The position numbers and the translations under genes were made by a program. The notes beneath the pieces are model-generated. The model was not told the origin of the DNA, ran no database searches, and saw only the letters and a program-made list of their open reading frames with translations. Positions 16,392 through 24,619 of a stretch of 64,000 nucleotides of DNA are shown piece after piece. Position 1 is the first letter of the stretch; each line of letters opens with the position of its first letter. Location: contig JAPPOB010000010.1 in the NCBI GenBank assembly GCA_028818375.1, positions 1,364,001 to 1,428,000 on the forward strand. The letters are read 5' to 3'. The DNA comes from Anaerolineaceae bacterium (lineage in GTDB: Bacteria; Chloroflexota; Anaerolineae; Aggregatilineales; Phototrophicaceae).

Positions 16392-18167
16392 GTGTCCCGC
16401 AATACAGGCGAGTTCAGCGTCGCCGATGCCTACCGCTACAACCACGCCGGCGTGCGCCGCTGGATCTTCTCACACATCCTGCGCTACCGCCTGCTCTTCC
16501 TGCGCTCCGTCCTGCTCTTTTTGATCGGCTGGAGCGCCATGGCCTGGGTGCGCGTACTGATCGGCGACGCCGCCAGGGAAATCAGCAACCCTTCCGGTCA
16601 GGACGGCCTCATGCTGGCGGCGCTGGCCGTGCTGGTCGTGTCGCTCATCGACAGCCTGGCCCACCTCGGCGGCAGCCTGTCCATCGAGACCATGGCGCAG
16701 AAGCTGGCCCACGATTCGCGCGAGGAGCTCTACGTCAGCCTGCTGGGCAAGAGCCAGACCTTCCACGACCGGCAGCGCGTCGGCGACGTGATGGCGCGCG
16801 CCACCGACGACGTCAACCAGCTGGACTACATGGTGCATCCCGGCATCTTCTTCATCATCGAAATCGTGCTGGGCCTCGTCCTGCCCGTCGTTTACATCGC
16901 CTTCATCAACCCGCAACTGATTCTCGTGCCCGTGCTCTTCATTCTGGTCTATATCGTCACCGTGCGCAGTTACTTCCGCCGCCTCAGCCCCGTGATCGGC
17001 GCGCAGCGTTTCGCCTTCGGCATCATGAACGCCGGCCTGGAAGAGACCATCACCGGCATCGAGGTCGTCAAGGGCAGCGCCCGCGAGAGCTTCGAACGGC
17101 GCAAGTTCATGCGCAACGCGAAGGCCGTGCGCGACTATCTGGTGGAACAGGGCACCATCGAGGCGCGTTACCTGCCCTACCTCTTCTACGGCTTCGCGCT
17201 CGGCCTCTCCTTCCTGCACACCATGATTCTCTTCGGCGAAGGCCGCCTCGATATCGGCGGCGTGGTGGCCGTGACCGGCCTGGTCAGCGCCATGCGTTTC
17301 CCGGTCTTCATCTCGGTCTTCGCCTTCACCCTGGTGCAACTGGGCATCGCCGGCGGCGAACGCATCCTCGAGCTTATCCGCGCCAGCGCCGACATGGACG
17401 AAAACGTCGACGGCCACAGCGGCCAGGTGCAGGGCGACCTGGTCTTTGAAAACGTCAGCTTCGGCTACGACGACGGCATGGTGCTGCAGGACATCTCCTT
17501 CCACGTGAGGCCCGGCGAGACCGTCGCCATCGTCGGTCAGACCGGTTCCGGCAAGAGCACCCTGACCGACCTGATTAACCGCACCTACGACGTCACTTCC
17601 GGCCGCATCCTGATCGACGGCGTGGACATCCGCGACTGGCAGCTGGATTCGGTGCGCTCGCAAATCTCGCGCATTGAGCAGGACGTCTTTCTCTTTTCGC
17701 GCAGCATCGCGGAGAATATCGCCTTCGGCATGCCCGACGCCAGCCACGAGCGCATTGTCGAGGTGGCGCGCGAGGCCCAGGCGCACGATTTCGTCGAGTC
17801 TTTCGCCGAGGGCTACGAGACGGAGATTGGCGAACGTGGCGTCATGCTCTCCGGCGGGCAACGCCAGCGCCTGGCCCTGGCGCGGGCCTTCCTCAGTGAC
17901 CCGCGCATCCTCATTCTCGACGATTCCACCAGCGCCATCGACAGCGCCACGGAAGACGAAATCCAGCACGCCATCAATCGCGCCCGTCAGGGCCGCACCA
18001 CCCTGCTGATCACCCACCGCCTCTCGCAGATCCGCTGGGCCGATCACATTCTGGTGCTGGACGAGGGCCGCCTTGCAGCCAGCGGCAGCCACGAGGAACT
18101 GCTGCGCGATTCCGAACTCTATCGCCGCATCTTCGCCCGTTACGACGTCGCCCTGCCGGCGGTCTGA
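16392..18167 (+). CDS. ABC exporter, half-transporter A (TM domain plus ATPase)
   Basis: 591 residues from the GTG at 16392 (AGGAGA 5 bases upstream). Six predicted membrane helices occupy residues about 35-325, followed by an ATPase domain: Walker A GQTGSGKST near 385, Q loop SRIEQDVF, signature LSGGQRQR and Walker B ILILDDSTSA. The residue after the Walker B Asp is Asp rather than the catalytic Glu, a mark of a degenerate ATP site. The partner gene follows 47 bases later and carries the opposite set of residues, so the pair should assemble as a heterodimer in the inner membrane, with type IV fold as in BmrCD or TM287/288. Lipid, peptide or drug substrate is not known. Confidence 0.88.
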   Translation: MSRNTGEFSVADAYRYNHAGVRRWIFSHILRYRLLFLRSVLLFLIGWSAMAWVRVLIGDAAREISNPSGQDGLMLAALAVLVVSLIDSLAHLGGSLSIETMAQKLAHDSREELYVSLLGKSQTFHDRQRVGDVMARATDDVNQLDYMVHPGIFFIIEIVLGLVLPVVYIAFINPQLILVPVLFILVYIVTVRSYFRRLSPVIGAQRFAFGIMNAGLEETITGIEVVKGSARESFERRKFMRNAKAVRDYLVEQGTIEARYLPYLFYGFALGLSFLHTMILFGEGRLDIGGVVAVTGLVSAMRFPVFISVFAFTLVQLGIAGGERILELIRASADMDENVDGHSGQVQGDLVFENVSFGYDDGMVLQDISFHVRPGETVAIVGQTGSGKSTLTDLINRTYDVTSGRILIDGVDIRDWQLDSVRSQISRIEQDVFLFSRSIAENIAFGMPDASHERIVEVAREAQAHDFVESFAEGYETEIGERGVMLSGGQRQRLALARAFLSDPRILILDDSTSAIDSATEDEIQHAINRARQGRTTLLITHRLSQIRWADHILVLDEGRLAASGSHEELLRDSELYRRIFARYDVALPAV

Positions 18168-18213
18168 GCCGACGTCGCAGTTTCACAGGGAGGACTGACC
18201 CCTGGGCTTCATC

Positions 18214-20025
18214 ATGGACGGCCTCGATGCCGAAGAATACGACCGGCAATACAGCGACCGCGAGCTGGTGCGCCGCATTCTCGGCTACTTCCGTCCCGAG
18301 GGCCGGCGCATGGTGCTGGTCGCCTGCGCCCTCCTGTCGACCTCGCTGCTGAACACCGGCCTGCCGATCTTCATCTCGCAGTCCATCGACCGCGTCGCGG
18401 CCGAGCCGAGCCAACGCAACCTGATCCTGGCCCTGGTGGGCACCATCCTGCTGGGCGCCTTCGCCTGGGTCTTCAACGCGCTGCGCCAGTGGCAATCGGC
18501 CACCGCCATCGGCAACGTCACCCTGCGCCTGCGTGAGGACGCCATCGACGCCGTGCTGCGCCGCGATCTCTCCTTTTACGACAGCATCCCCTCCGGCAAG
18601 ATCGTCAGCCGCGTCAACTCGGATACCCAGGCCTTCTCTGCGGTCGTCACCCTGACCACGGACCTGATGAGCCAGTTCCTGCTGGTCGTCCTGCTGGTCG
18701 GCTACCTCTTCACCGTCAGCCCCCGCCTGACGCTCATTCTGCTCCTGCTGACGCCGGTCATCATCGCCACGGCGCTCGGCTTTCGCCATATCGCGCGCAA
18801 GACCATCACCCAGTCGCGCCGCGTGCAAGCCGAGGTCAGCGCCCACATCCAGGAGACGGTCAGCGGCATCCGCATCGCCAAGACCTTTCGTCAGGAAGGC
18901 AGCATCTACGAGGAATTTCTCGGCGTCAACCGGCGCTCCTATCGCATCAACCTGATCAGTGGCTATACCTTCAGCAGCATCTTTCCCCTGCTGGGCCTGC
19001 TGGCCGGCCTCGGCACAACCGCGCTGGTCTATTTCGGCATCCTGGATGCCCAGGCGGGTGCAATCAGCGCCGGCACCTGGTTCCTGTTCATCCAGGGCAT
19101 GCAGATGTTCTGGTTCCCGCTAACCAGCATCGCTTCCTTCTGGAGCCAGTTCCAGCTGGGCCTGGCCGCGGGCGAGCGCGTCTTCGCCCTCATCGACGAC
19201 GAGCCAAAGGTCATCCAGCGGGACGCACGGGTACTGCCCGGGATCGCCGGCGCAATCTGCTTCGAGCGCGTCGACTTTCGCTACACCGACAAGGAACAGG
19301 TGCTGCAGGACTTTTCACTCACCATTCAGCCTGGCGAAACGCTGGCGCTGGTCGGACACACCGGCTCCGGCAAGTCCAGCATCGGCAAGCTGATCGCCCG
19401 CTTCTACGAGTTTCAGGGCGGAACCATCCGCATCGACGGCGTGGATATCCGCGAGCTGGACCTGCACGACTACCACACCCGCCTGGGCCTGGTGACGCAG
19501 ACCCCCTTCCTCTTCGACGGCAGCGTGCGCGACAACATCCGTTACGGCAGGCCCGACGCCAGCGACGAGGACGTCGAACGCAGCGCGCGCATGGTCGGCC
19601 AGGGCGACTGGCTGAAAGCCTTGCCCGAGGGGCTGGACACGGCGGTCGGCGAACGCGGCAGCGCGCTCTCGATGGGCCAGCGGCAACTGGTCTCACTGGC
19701 CCGCGTGCTGCTGCAGGACCCCTCCATCTTCATCCTCGACGAGGCCACCGCCAGCGTGGACCCGCTGACCGAGACTCTCATTCAGGAGGGGCTGGACCTG
19801 GTGCTGGCGCAGCGCACCAGCATCGTCATTGCCCATCGCCTTTCCACCATCCGCCATGCGGACCGCATCATCGCCCTGCGCCATGGCGAGATCATTGAGG
19901 AAGGCAACCACGAGACCCTGCTGGCCCGGGGCGGGCACTATGCCGAACTCTACAACACCTACTTCCGCCACCAGTCTCTGGAATACATTGAGGCGGCCGG
20001 CCAGCTGCTGAATGGCGTCGCCTGA
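18214..20025 (+). CDS. ABC exporter, half-transporter B (TM domain plus ATPase)
   Basis: 603 residues. A six-helix exporter membrane domain (residues about 30-335) precedes an ATPase domain with Walker A GHTGSGKSS, signature SMGQRQL and Walker B IFILDEATAS with the catalytic Glu. The signature is LSMGQ instead of LSGGQ, complementing the degenerate Walker B of the upstream protein: one composite site has Glu with LSGGQ, the other Asp with LSMGQ. The ATG at 18214 is about 20 bases from the GGGAGGAC sequence, so a CTG at 18202 could be the true start. Likely co-transcribed with half A. Confidence 0.88.
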   Translation: MDGLDAEEYDRQYSDRELVRRILGYFRPEGRRMVLVACALLSTSLLNTGLPIFISQSIDRVAAEPSQRNLILALVGTILLGAFAWVFNALRQWQSATAIGNVTLRLREDAIDAVLRRDLSFYDSIPSGKIVSRVNSDTQAFSAVVTLTTDLMSQFLLVVLLVGYLFTVSPRLTLILLLLTPVIIATALGFRHIARKTITQSRRVQAEVSAHIQETVSGIRIAKTFRQEGSIYEEFLGVNRRSYRINLISGYTFSSIFPLLGLLAGLGTTALVYFGILDAQAGAISAGTWFLFIQGMQMFWFPLTSIASFWSQFQLGLAAGERVFALIDDEPKVIQRDARVLPGIAGAICFERVDFRYTDKEQVLQDFSLTIQPGETLALVGHTGSGKSSIGKLIARFYEFQGGTIRIDGVDIRELDLHDYHTRLGLVTQTPFLFDGSVRDNIRYGRPDASDEDVERSARMVGQGDWLKALPEGLDTAVGERGSALSMGQRQLVSLARVLLQDPSIFILDEATASVDPLTETLIQEGLDLVLAQRTSIVIAHRLSTIRHADRIIALRHGEIIEEGNHETLLARGGHYAELYNTYFRHQSLEYIEAAGQLLNGVA

Positions 20026-20091
20026 GCGCGCTTGTCGCCGCCGCCGCCGCCGACTACAATCGCCGGCGTCAGCCAGCCACCCGGCAATTCA

Positions 20092-21090
20092 ATGACCGAT
20101 ACCCCCGTGCCGCCGGATTCCGGCGACCAGCCACAGCCGCCGCAAGGGCCTGCCGCGCAGGAATTCGAAGAAATGATGCGGCAGGCGGCGCGCGCGCGCA
20201 GCCAGCAAGTCTCGGCACCCGAGAAGAGCCGCCAGCGACGGGCCGCCGCGCTCGCCCAGGAACGCGATCGTCGATTGCAGCGGCGTCGCAGCGACCGGCA
20301 GCAGGGCGCCGTCAGCCTGCTGGGAGGCTTCATCCGCGCCTTTTTTCTGGTGGCCGTCGCCGGCGGGCTGATCGCGACCATTCTGGTGTGGTGGACTCCG
20401 CCGGATTTCATCCCCGCTGACCTGCGTAACGAGTTGGGCATGGAAGCGCTGGAGGCTGAAATCGTGGCCCGGCCCACCAGCGCGCCCACGCCCAACTGGA
20501 TGCAACGTATCGGCATCGTCGCCGGCCACCGCGGCCCCAACCCCTCCAGTCCCGGCGCCGACCCGGACCCCGGCGCGCTATGCCTCGACGGCCTGGCTGA
20601 AGTCGACATCAACTTTGACGTTTCGCAACGCATCGTGCGCAGCCTGCGTGATCGCGGCTATTCGGTCGACCTGCTCGACGAGTTTGATCCGCGCCTGCAG
20701 GACTATCAGGCCGCGGCGCTGGTCTCCATCCACGCCAATACCTGCCAGCCCTTCAGCGAACAGGTCTCGGGCTTTCTGGTGGCCGCAGCCGCCGCGCGCG
20801 TGGCCGCCCGCAGCCGCGACGACATCCTCGTGGATTGCATCGCGCGCCACTACGCCCGCGAAACCGGCCTGCGGCGCCACGAGGGGGTCACGGTGGACAT
20901 GACCAGCTACCACACTTTCCGCGAGGTCCACCTCTGGACCCCGGCTGTCATTATCGAAACCGGCTTTATGCTGGCGGACCGCGAACTCCTGACCGAACGC
21001 CCGGACCAGGTCGCCAAAGGCGTGGTCAATGGCATTCTGTGCTTTCTGGACCGGCGCGGCGACCTGCCGACAAGGAGTGAGGGACTGTGA
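20092..21090 (+). CDS. N-acetylmuramoyl-L-alanine amidase (Amidase_3), membrane-anchored
   Basis: 332 residues from the ATG at 20092; an upstream TTG at 20032 is possible but the encoded stretch is Pro-rich nonsense. Residues 1-75 are polar, Gln/Arg-rich and probably cytoplasmic; a membrane helix follows (GFIRAFFLVAVAGGLIATILVW near 80-102). The amidase domain starts near 140 with IGIVAGHRGP (zinc His), LAEVDINFDVS (zinc Glu), SIHANTC (zinc His) and VIIETGFM (catalytic Glu). It cleaves the peptide side chain off peptidoglycan. The overlapping downstream gene starts in GTGA at 21087, so both may be translated together. A -10 like TACAAT lies at 20055-20060. Confidence 0.88.
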   Translation: MTDTPVPPDSGDQPQPPQGPAAQEFEEMMRQAARARSQQVSAPEKSRQRRAAALAQERDRRLQRRRSDRQQGAVSLLGGFIRAFFLVAVAGGLIATILVWWTPPDFIPADLRNELGMEALEAEIVARPTSAPTPNWMQRIGIVAGHRGPNPSSPGADPDPGALCLDGLAEVDINFDVSQRIVRSLRDRGYSVDLLDEFDPRLQDYQAAALVSIHANTCQPFSEQVSGFLVAAAAARVAARSRDDILVDCIARHYARETGLRRHEGVTVDMTSYHTFREVHLWTPAVIIETGFMLADRELLTERPDQVAKGVVNGILCFLDRRGDLPTRSEGL

Positions 21091-21443
21091 CCCGTGAACT
21101 GGTGATGTACAACCGCCGCCTGCCCTGCCCCTGGGTCACGCTGGCGCAGCAAACCCTGCGCCTGCACGGACTTGCCTGGCGTGAACTGTTCATCGATGAC
21201 GATGACGAGGCTCGCCGGCGACTGCTCGACTGGGTCGGTTTCCTCTCCGTCCCCACACTCGTCATCGCCGCGCCAGGCAGCGACGTTCCGCTGGAAGCGC
21301 CGGCGCCCCTGCCGCCGGACACCAGCCCGCGCGGTATCGATCGCGGCTGCCTGATCACCGAGCCGGGCATGGCCCAACTCAGCGCCTGGCTGCTGCGTCA
21401 TGGCCTGCTGTCACCGGAACGCCTGGCCCGGTCCAGGGATTGA
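21087..21443 (+). CDS. Glutaredoxin-like thioredoxin-fold protein
   Basis: 118 residues, GTG start overlapping the upstream stop by four bases (GTGA). The N terminus LVMYNRRLPCPWVTLAQQTL fits a glutaredoxin fold with a CPxxT-like site in which the second Cys is missing (monothiol type: CPWVT), followed by LAWRELFIDDDDEARRRLLDWVGFLSVPTLVIA, the cis-Pro segment. A C-terminal acidic and helix-forming tail (PGMAQLSAWLLRHGLL) is extra. Electron transfer or glutathione/bacillithiol use cannot be judged. Coupled to the amidase gene. Confidence 0.7.
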   Translation: MTRELVMYNRRLPCPWVTLAQQTLRLHGLAWRELFIDDDDEARRRLLDWVGFLSVPTLVIAAPGSDVPLEAPAPLPPDTSPRGIDRGCLITEPGMAQLSAWLLRHGLLSPERLARSRD

Positions 21444-21503
21444 CAGCGTCCCCCCGCCTGACTAGAATGCGCCTGCGTCCCGCCAGGTGCTGCCGGGCAG
21501 GCC

Positions 21504-21524
21504 GCGCCTTGTCGGGCAAGGCGC
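21504..21524. terminator. GC-rich hairpin after the glutaredoxin-like gene
   Basis: GCGCCTTG (21504-21511), loop TCGGG, CAAGGCGC (21517-21524): a perfect 8-base stem 60 bases after the stop. No U tract follows, so it may act as a weak terminator or overlap the tRNA promoter, whose -35 box shares its left arm. Confidence 0.45.
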
Positions 21525-21536
21525 CCCTGCTATACT
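21509..21536 (+). promoter_or_regulatory. Promoter for the tRNA-Thr/Tyr/Thr and rpmG cluster
   Basis: TTGTCG at 21509-21514 and TATACT at 21531-21536, 16-base spacer, with predicted start near 21543, five bases before the first tRNA. The same TATACT -10 recurs before other genes in this window. Confidence 0.6.
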
Positions 21537-21547
21537 GCGACGGTCAT

Positions 21548-21620
21548 GCCACCGTAGCTCAACCGGCAGAGCTCTCGCCTTGTAAGCGAGCGGTTACGGG
21601 TTCGAATCCCGTCGGTGGCT
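21548..21620 (+). tRNA. tRNA-Thr (anticodon TGT)
   Basis: Cloverleaf with acceptor GCCACCG and CGGTGGC, D arm, anticodon stem CTCGC and GCGAG with loop CTTGTAA (anticodon TGT, reads ACA), T arm GGGTTCGAATCCC; discriminator T. No encoded CCA. Confidence 0.97.
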
Positions 21621-21655
21621 TGTGGTCACAGTAAAGTGGTCAACAGCGCGGAAAC

Positions 21656-21738
21656 GGGTCGGTGCCCGAGTGGCTAATGGGGATGGACTGTAAATTCATT
21701 GGCGAGAGCCTACGCTGGTTCGAATCCAGCCCGGCCCA
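21656..21738 (+). tRNA. tRNA-Tyr (anticodon GTA)
   Basis: Type II tRNA with a long variable arm. Acceptor GGGTCGG and CCGGCCC, anticodon loop CTGTAAA in the stem ATGGA/TTCAT, T arm with GGTTCGAATCC. Order Thr-Tyr-Thr matches the bacterial thrU-tyrU-glyT-thrT type cluster with tRNA-Gly absent. Confidence 0.95.
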
Positions 21739-21742
21739 CAGC

Positions 21743-21814
21743 GCCTCTGTAGCTCAGGGGTAGAGCGCATTCTTGGTAAGAATGAGGTCACGGGTTCAAA
21801 TCCCGTCAGAGGCT
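21743..21814 (+). tRNA. tRNA-Thr (anticodon GGT)
   Basis: Acceptor GCCTCTG and CAGAGGC, anticodon stem CATTC and GAATG with loop TTGGTAA (anticodon GGT, reads ACC/ACU), T arm GGGTTCAAATCCC; discriminator T. Starts 4 bases after tRNA-Tyr. Confidence 0.97.
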
Positions 21815-21880
21815 TGCTTTCAACCGTAGCGGAGCGCTCTTCCGGCAGGGAATGAGCGCGCCAGGGAACAGGATCGCAGC

Positions 21881-22042
21881 ATGGCAAAAAAGGGCAATCG
21901 CGTCATCGTCAAACTCAAGAGCACCGAAAGCGGGCACATGTATATCACCTCCAAGAACCGGCGCACCACCACCGCCCGGCTGGAGTTGAAAAAGTACGAC
22001 CCCTTTCTACGTCGTCACGTGCTCTACCGCGAGACCCGCTGA
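21881..22042 (+). CDS. rpmG: 50S ribosomal protein L33
   Basis: 53 residues, ATG preceded by GGAACAGGATC. The sequence begins [16 protein letters not shown] and ends [12 protein letters not shown], the usual bacterial L33. There is no cysteine, so it is the zinc-free type. Located between tRNA-Thr and tRNA-Trp, the standard gene order next to secE and nusG. Confidence 0.96.
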   Translation: MAKKGNRVIVKLKSTESGHMYITSKNRRTTTARLELKKYDPFLRRHVLYRETR

Positions 22043-22061
22043 GCGCGCGGGATCGCCATAT

Positions 22062-22134
22062 AGGGGAGTAGCTCAAATGGCAGAGCAACGGTCTCCAAAT
22101 CCGTAGGTTGTGGGTTCGATTCCTGCCTCCCCTG
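22062..22134 (+). tRNA. tRNA-Trp (anticodon CCA)
   Basis: Acceptor AGGGGAG and CTCCCCT, anticodon loop CTCCAAA (anticodon CCA), T arm GGGTTCGATTCC; discriminator G. Placed before secE as in many bacteria. Confidence 0.95.
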
Positions 22135-22189
22135 CAACTGAAACGGGGGCGCGCTGACCCGGCGCTCCCTGTATGAGCAAGGAGTACGC

Positions 22190-22648
22190 ATGACAACTGG
22201 CAACAGGACCGAAACCCGGAAACGGCGGGGCTGGTGGCCTTTTGGCAAAAGCGCCGAGGCGCTGCCGGAAAGGTCGCAGGAGCGCGGCGTCACGGTGCGA
22301 AAGGGTCGCGTCACGCCTGGCCGCCGCAACCAGCCGGTGGTGCAGGAAAGCGGCAACCGTCTGACCCGGCCCTTCACCAGGCTCGGCAATTACTTCGAGG
22401 GCGTGCGCGACGAGGTCAACAAGGTCAGCTGGCCCTCCCGCCTGGAGGCGCGGCGCCTGAGCGTCATCGTGCTGGTGTCCACCCTGCTGGCGGCCATCGT
22501 GCTTGGCCTGATCACCCTGGGCTACAGCGAACTCTTCGCCATTGGCCTGGGCCAGCCTCTGTTCTTCCTTGGCTTTTTCGTCGTGGTCGTCGGCCTGGGC
22601 ACATTCTTCTACATTCGTTCCAATCGCAAGAATTCAGCGTCCTGGTGA
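22190..22648 (+). CDS. secE: Preprotein translocase subunit SecE
   Basis: 152 residues, AAGGAG upstream. The conserved SecE region is EGVRDEVNKVSWPSRLEARR near residue 70, followed by the membrane helix with LSVIVLVSTLLAAIVLGLITL. The N-terminal 65 residues are a polar, Arg-rich extension, and a second hydrophobic segment at the C terminus (PLFFLGFFVVVVGLGTFFYI) adds an apparent extra membrane helix, not present in typical single-helix SecE. SecE clamps the SecY channel. It precedes nusG by 17 bases. Confidence 0.92.
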   Translation: MTTGNRTETRKRRGWWPFGKSAEALPERSQERGVTVRKGRVTPGRRNQPVVQESGNRLTRPFTRLGNYFEGVRDEVNKVSWPSRLEARRLSVIVLVSTLLAAIVLGLITLGYSELFAIGLGQPLFFLGFFVVVVGLGTFFYIRSNRKNSASW

Positions 22649-22665
22649 CAGGGGCGGGAGAGCAG

Positions 22666-23286
22666 ATGAACCAGGAAGGCTTCGACCCCGAACCGGTCTG
22701 GCTGGACAGCGAGGACGACGACCTCAACATCATCCTTGAGGACGGCACGGAAGCCGCCGCGGTCGACAGGCAGTGGTTCGTGATCCACTGCTATTCCGGC
22801 TACGAGAACAAGGTGCGCCACGCCATTGAGCAGCGTATCGAGACCATGGGTATGCGCGACAAGATCTTCGACGTCATCATCCCCACCGAGGAAGAGATCG
22901 AGATCCGCGACGGCAAGCACCGCCCGGTGGAACGACGCGTCTTCCCCGGCTACCTGCTGGTCGAAATGGTCATGGACGAGGACTCCTGGTACGTCGTGCG
23001 CAACACCCCCGGCGTGACCGGCTTTGTGGGCATGGGCAACGACCCCACGCCCCTGCGCGAGGAAGAAGTCAACAAGATCATGGACCGCATGTCGCAGGAG
23101 ACGCCGACCATCGTCGTCAACTTCAGCGTCGGCGAGAAGGTGCGCATCATCGACGGCCCCTTCAATGACTTTATCGGCACGGTAGACAACATCGACATCG
23201 ACAAGACCCGCGTGCGGGTGATGGTCAACTTTTTCGGCCGCGATACGCCGGTCGAACTGGATTTCCTGGAAGTCGAGAAAGCCTGA
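22666..23286 (+). CDS. nusG: Transcription termination/antitermination factor NusG
   Basis: 206 residues from the ATG at 22666 (GGGCGGGAG upstream). An acidic N-terminal extension of about 37 residues leads into the NGN domain ([23 protein letters not shown]), then [14 protein letters not shown] and the [10 protein letters not shown] turn. The C-terminal KOW domain is [19 protein letters not shown]. NusG binds RNA polymerase and links it to ribosomes and Rho. Same operon as secE and rplK-rplA. Confidence 0.97.
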   Translation: MNQEGFDPEPVWLDSEDDDLNIILEDGTEAAAVDRQWFVIHCYSGYENKVRHAIEQRIETMGMRDKIFDVIIPTEEEIEIRDGKHRPVERRVFPGYLLVEMVMDEDSWYVVRNTPGVTGFVGMGNDPTPLREEEVNKIMDRMSQETPTIVVNFSVGEKVRIIDGPFNDFIGTVDNIDIDKTRVRVMVNFFGRDTPVELDFLEVEKA

Positions 23287-23300
23287 GGACGAATAACTGC

Positions 23301-23726
23301 ATGGCGAAGAAAATCAAGGCCATCCTGACCCTGCAAATCCCCGCCGGCAAGGCCAACCCTGCGCCGCCGATCGGGCCGGCGCTGGCCCAGCACGGCATCA
23401 ATCTGATGGGCTTCTGCAAGGAATACAACGCCCGCACCAGCAACCGCATGGGCGATATCATTCCCGCCGAAATCACCGTCTTCAGCGACAACTCCTTCCG
23501 CTTTGATCTCAAAAGTCCGCCGACCGCCTTCCTCATCCGCAAGGCCGCCGGCATCGAGAAGGGCGCCGCCAACCCCCTCACTGAAAAGGTCGGTCAACTC
23601 AATCGCCGCCAGGTGCAGGAAATCGCCGAGGTGAAATTGCCCGACCTCAACACCTCAAATATCGAGGCGGCCATGCGCCAGGTGGAAGGCACCGCGCGCC
23701 AGATGGGCGTCATCGTCGTCGACTGA
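23301..23726 (+). CDS. rplK: 50S ribosomal protein L11
   Basis: 141 residues, full length, starting [33 protein letters not shown], the strongly conserved L11 N terminus; the C-terminal rRNA-binding domain ends [17 protein letters not shown]. Start codon follows GAGGACGAATAACTGC. L11 binds 23S rRNA at the GTPase centre. Sits 14 bases after nusG. Confidence 0.98.
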   Translation: MAKKIKAILTLQIPAGKANPAPPIGPALAQHGINLMGFCKEYNARTSNRMGDIIPAEITVFSDNSFRFDLKSPPTAFLIRKAAGIEKGAANPLTEKVGQLNRRQVQEIAEVKLPDLNTSNIEAAMRQVEGTARQMGVIVVD

Positions 23727-23784
23727 TTCACAGAGTTCTGTGGGAGGGCCATGCCTGGCCCGCCGGCGCCACGGGGAGGAAAGC

Positions 23785-24480
23785 ATGGCAAAAAGAGGCA
23801 AACGTTACGAAGCAGCGCTGCAGGAATTCGACCGCAAGCAGGACTACCCGCTTGAGGAAGCGGTCCGGCTGGTGAAACGGCTGGCCACCGCCAAATTCGA
23901 CGAGACCATCGAGGTCCACGTGCGTCTCGGCATCGACCCGCGCCACAGCGACCAGCAGGTGCGCAACACCGTGCTGCTGCCGCACGGCCTGGGCCGCAGG
24001 GTGCGCGTGCTGGTCTTCGCCGAGGGTGAGGACGCCCGCGCCGCCGAAGAGGCCGGCGCCGACGTCATCGCCGACGACGCCGTGGTCGCCCGCATCCAGA
24101 ACGAGGGCTGGCTGGAATTCGACGCCACTCTGGCGGTGCCATCCATGATGTCGCGCGTCGGTCGCCTGGGACGTATCCTCGGCCCGCGCGGCATGATGCC
24201 CAACCCGCGCGCCGGGACGGTGGTCCAACCCGCCGACCTGCCCCAGGCCATCGAGGAGCGCAAGGCCGGCCGCGTCGAGTTTCGCAACGACAAGACCGGC
24301 AACCTGCACGTGCCGGTCGGCAAGGCCAGCTTTGACTATGAACCCCTGCTGGAAAACACGCGCACGGTCATTGACGCCATCAGCGGCGCCCGCCCTTCGG
24401 CGTTGAAGGGCGCCTACATGCGGCGCATCGTGCTTACCTCCACCATGGGGCCCGGCATCAGGGTTGGCAGCGCCGCCTGA
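23785..24480 (+). CDS. rplA: 50S ribosomal protein L1
   Basis: 231 residues from the ATG at 23785 (GGGGAGGAAAGC upstream). MAKRGKRYEAALQEFDRKQDYPL, GPRGMMPNPRAGTVV and STMGPGIRVGSA are conserved L1 segments. L1 forms the mobile stalk and often represses its own operon. Note that rplJ and rplL, which commonly follow, are not next here; a hairpin and a membrane protein follow instead. Confidence 0.97.
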   Translation: MAKRGKRYEAALQEFDRKQDYPLEEAVRLVKRLATAKFDETIEVHVRLGIDPRHSDQQVRNTVLLPHGLGRRVRVLVFAEGEDARAAEEAGADVIADDAVVARIQNEGWLEFDATLAVPSMMSRVGRLGRILGPRGMMPNPRAGTVVQPADLPQAIEERKAGRVEFRNDKTGNLHVPVGKASFDYEPLLENTRTVIDAISGARPSALKGAYMRRIVLTSTMGPGIRVGSAA

Positions 24481-24507
24481 ATCCCGCCTGACCGCCCGCT
24501 GCAACTC

Positions 24508-24535
24508 GCGCTGTCCTGGTTCCTGAGGGCAGCGC
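24508..24535 (+). terminator. Hairpin after rplA, possible operon terminator
   Basis: GCGCTGTCCT (24508-24517), 8-base loop, AGGGCAGCGC (24526-24535): a 10-pair stem with one G-U. It lies 27 bases past the rplA stop. No U-run follows, so strength as an intrinsic terminator is unsure; it could instead mark a leader structure. Confidence 0.45.
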
Positions 24536-24619
24536 AGGACGCCTTGCAGTAGGGTTGGCCCACAGGCAGATCCCGCCGGTGTTACCAGGCCCCTTGTTTC
24601 CGACTGGTCGTCCAGCATT

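Noticed and set aside
22234..22665. Longer NusG start in the secE region
   Set aside because: The frame is a shadow of secE; the real start at 22666 has a ribosome site and the conserved N-terminal region follows it.
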